Of a stretch of DNA of 64,000 nucleotides, positions 62,821-64,000 are shown in pieces. Below the pieces are notes generated by a model. It did not search any database. It was not told where the DNA came from and was given only the letters and a program-made list of their open reading frames with translations. The stretch comes from Muraenolepis orangiensis. Taxonomy: Eukaryota; Chordata; Actinopteri; Gadiformes; Muraenolepididae. Both the position numbers and the translations under genes were made by a program. The stretch is taken from positions 117,728-181,727 of the forward strand of contig JANIIK010000783.1 in NCBI GenBank assembly GCA_027704905.1. The letters are read 5' to 3'. The first letter of the stretch is position 1. Every line of letters begins with the position of its first letter.

Positions 62821-64000
62821 TGCTCATAGTCATACACACATATGACATTGAGTGCCTATTTTCGGATTGGAGATGGAGTGTGTGGGGGTCAGGACCAGTG
62901 CTCATAGTCATACACTTATCCGACATTGTGAGCCTATTTTCGGTATGGAGATGTAGTGTGTGAGGGGGTCAGGACCAGTGCTTTTAGTCTTACACACATC
63001 CAACATTGAGTGCCTGTATTCGGATTGGAGATGGACTGTGTGGGGGTCAGGACCAGTGCTTTTAGTCAAACATTCATCCGACATTGTGTGCCTATATTTG
63101 GATTGGAGATGGAGTGTGTGTGGGGATGAGGACCAGTGCTTGTAGTCAAACATTCAACCGACATTGTGTGCCTATATTCGGATTGGAGATGGAGTGTGTG
63201 TGGGTGTCAGGACCAGTGCTTTTAGTCATACACATATCCGACATCGAGTGCCTATTTTCGGATTGGAGATGGAGTGTGTGGGGGTCAGGACCAGTGCTCA
63301 AAGTCATACACTTATCCAACATTGTGTGCCTATATTCGGATTGGAGAAGGAGTGTGTGGGGGTCAGGACCAGTGCTTTTAGTCAAACATTCATCCAACAT
63401 TGTGTGCCTATATTCGGATTGGAGATGGAGTGTGTGTGAGGGTCAGGACCAGTGTTTTTATTAAACATTCATCCGACATTGTGTGCCTATTTTCGGATTG
63501 GAGATGGAGTGTATTGGGGTCAGGACCAGTGCTCATAGTCATACACTTATCCGACATTGTATGCCTATATTCGGATAGGAGATGGAATGTGTGTGGGGGT
63601 CAGGACCAGTGCTTTTAGTCAAACATTAATCCAAAAATGAGTGCCTACTTTCGGATTGGAGATAGAGTGTGTGTGGGGTCAGGACCAGTGCTCATAGTCA
63701 TACACACATATGACATTGAGTGCCTATTTTCGGATTGGAGATGGAGTGTGTGGGGGTCAGGACCAGTGCTCATAGTCATACACTTATCCGACATTGTGAG
63801 CCTATTTTCGGTATGGAGATGTAGTGTGTGAGTGGGTCAGGACCAGTGCTTTTAGTCTTACACACATCCAACATTGAGTGCCTGTATTCGTATTGGAGAT
63901 GGACTGTGTGGGGGTCAGGACCAGTGCTTTTAGTCAAACATTCATCCGACATTGTGTGCCTATATTTGGATTGGAGATGGAGTGTGTGTGGGGATGAGGA
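62821..64000 (+). repeat. 22-monomer higher-order repeat, copy 3 (cut by window end)
   Basis: It corresponds to 60,210-61,389 at offset 2,611 bp (33 monomers): 60,473 to 63,084, 60,789 to 63,400 and 61,026 to 63,637. The gtgtgagtgggtcagg marker of the second half appears again near 63,830. The repeat continues past the right edge. Confidence 0.85.

Larger units (their letters stand above)
29386..64000 (+). repeat. Satellite array, right arm, 78-80 bp monomer
   Basis: The same monomer continues in the same orientation and in exact phase after the inserted element, and runs off the right edge of the window. The variant classes of the left arm reappear, with additional private ones such as the tttctctgtctggatggg form at about 49.5, 49.8, 54.2 and 57.2 kb. 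No gene, RNA gene or second inserted element was seen in these 34.6 kb. The long periodic open frames here (for example 27,820-28,509 in the left arm, 56,482-56,901 in this arm) are repeat translations with no recognisable domain. Confidence 0.98.

Noticed and set aside
1..64000. CRISPR array
   Set aside because: Units are 78-80 bp with no unique spacers between short repeats. The whole unit is repeated, there are no cas genes, and the inserted element looks eukaryotic.
1..64000. CENP-B box in the ttcggattggagatgga core
   Set aside because: The TTCG start is right, but the essential A and CGGG positions of the nTTCGnnnnAnnCGGGn core are not matched (GATG in place of CGGG), so no canonical box is present.
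1..64000. Telomeric or subtelomeric TG-rich repeat
   Set aside because: gtgtgtgtggggg resembles telomere-like TG sequence but occurs once per 79 bp monomer. No TTAGGG runs were seen.
1..64000. tRNA- or 5S-derived origin of the monomer (internal A/B boxes)
   Set aside because: gtcaaacattcatcc is only loosely similar to a B box and no A box lies at the right distance. There is no cloverleaf or 5S similarity.

Overview
The window is almost entirely one tandem satellite DNA array. A 78-80 bp monomer repeats head to tail in the same orientation from base 1 to base 64,000, giving about 800 monomers (63.66 kb divided by about 79). Both ends of the window lie inside the array, so its true limits are not visible. 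The monomer has four parts: a core reading tcggattggagatggag, a G/T tract (gtgtgtgtggggg and shorter forms), a near-palindromic gtcaggaccagtgc, and a T/A-rich part (ttttagtcaaacattcatcc or the catagtcatacac form) followed by gacattgtgtgcctatat. I found no protein-coding gene, RNA gene, CRISPR array or bacterial-type operon. The many short open frames on both strands are frame-cycling translations of the satellite.

The only non-satellite DNA is a 341 bp A+T-rich insert at 29,045-29,385. It is flanked by a 4 bp duplication (GTCA) and restores the monomer exactly when removed. Its right end (cctcgggattaataaagta followed by short atctg-type repeats) resembles, from memory, the 3' end of very common teleost non-LTR retrotransposons. 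This, with the vertebrate-like satellite organisation and the CpG-decay pattern, points to a fish (teleost) chromosome, probably a centromeric, pericentromeric or other heterochromatic block. That assignment is inference.

Layout: 1-5,052 is a domain of about 14-monomer higher-order repeats (HORs; 1,105 bp, with 15-, 11- and 10-monomer variants). 5,053-6,440 is transitional. 6,440-15,450 is two copies of a giant unit of about 4,504 bp (57 monomers). Between about 8.5 and 21.2 kb an 8-monomer, 632 bp HOR dominates, marked by gtgcgtggggtcaggtccag. From 21.25 to 29.04 kb the first family returns, with a 948 bp pair and a 1,657 bp pair. The retroelement follows. 29.39-41.6 kb holds nested 2,214 bp and 3,239-3,319 bp duplications. 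41.6-52.4 kb is a mosaic. 52.37-58.93 kb carries a 636 bp pair and a nearly identical 2,924 bp pair. 58.38-64.0 kb is a 1,738 bp (22-monomer) HOR.

All duplication lengths I measured are whole multiples of about 79 bp, as expected for in-register unequal exchange at many scales. Most variation between monomers falls at CpG/TpG/CpA positions and in the G/T tract, suggesting cytosine methylation with deamination, plus replication slippage. Block boundaries are read by eye and good to about one monomer unless stated otherwise.
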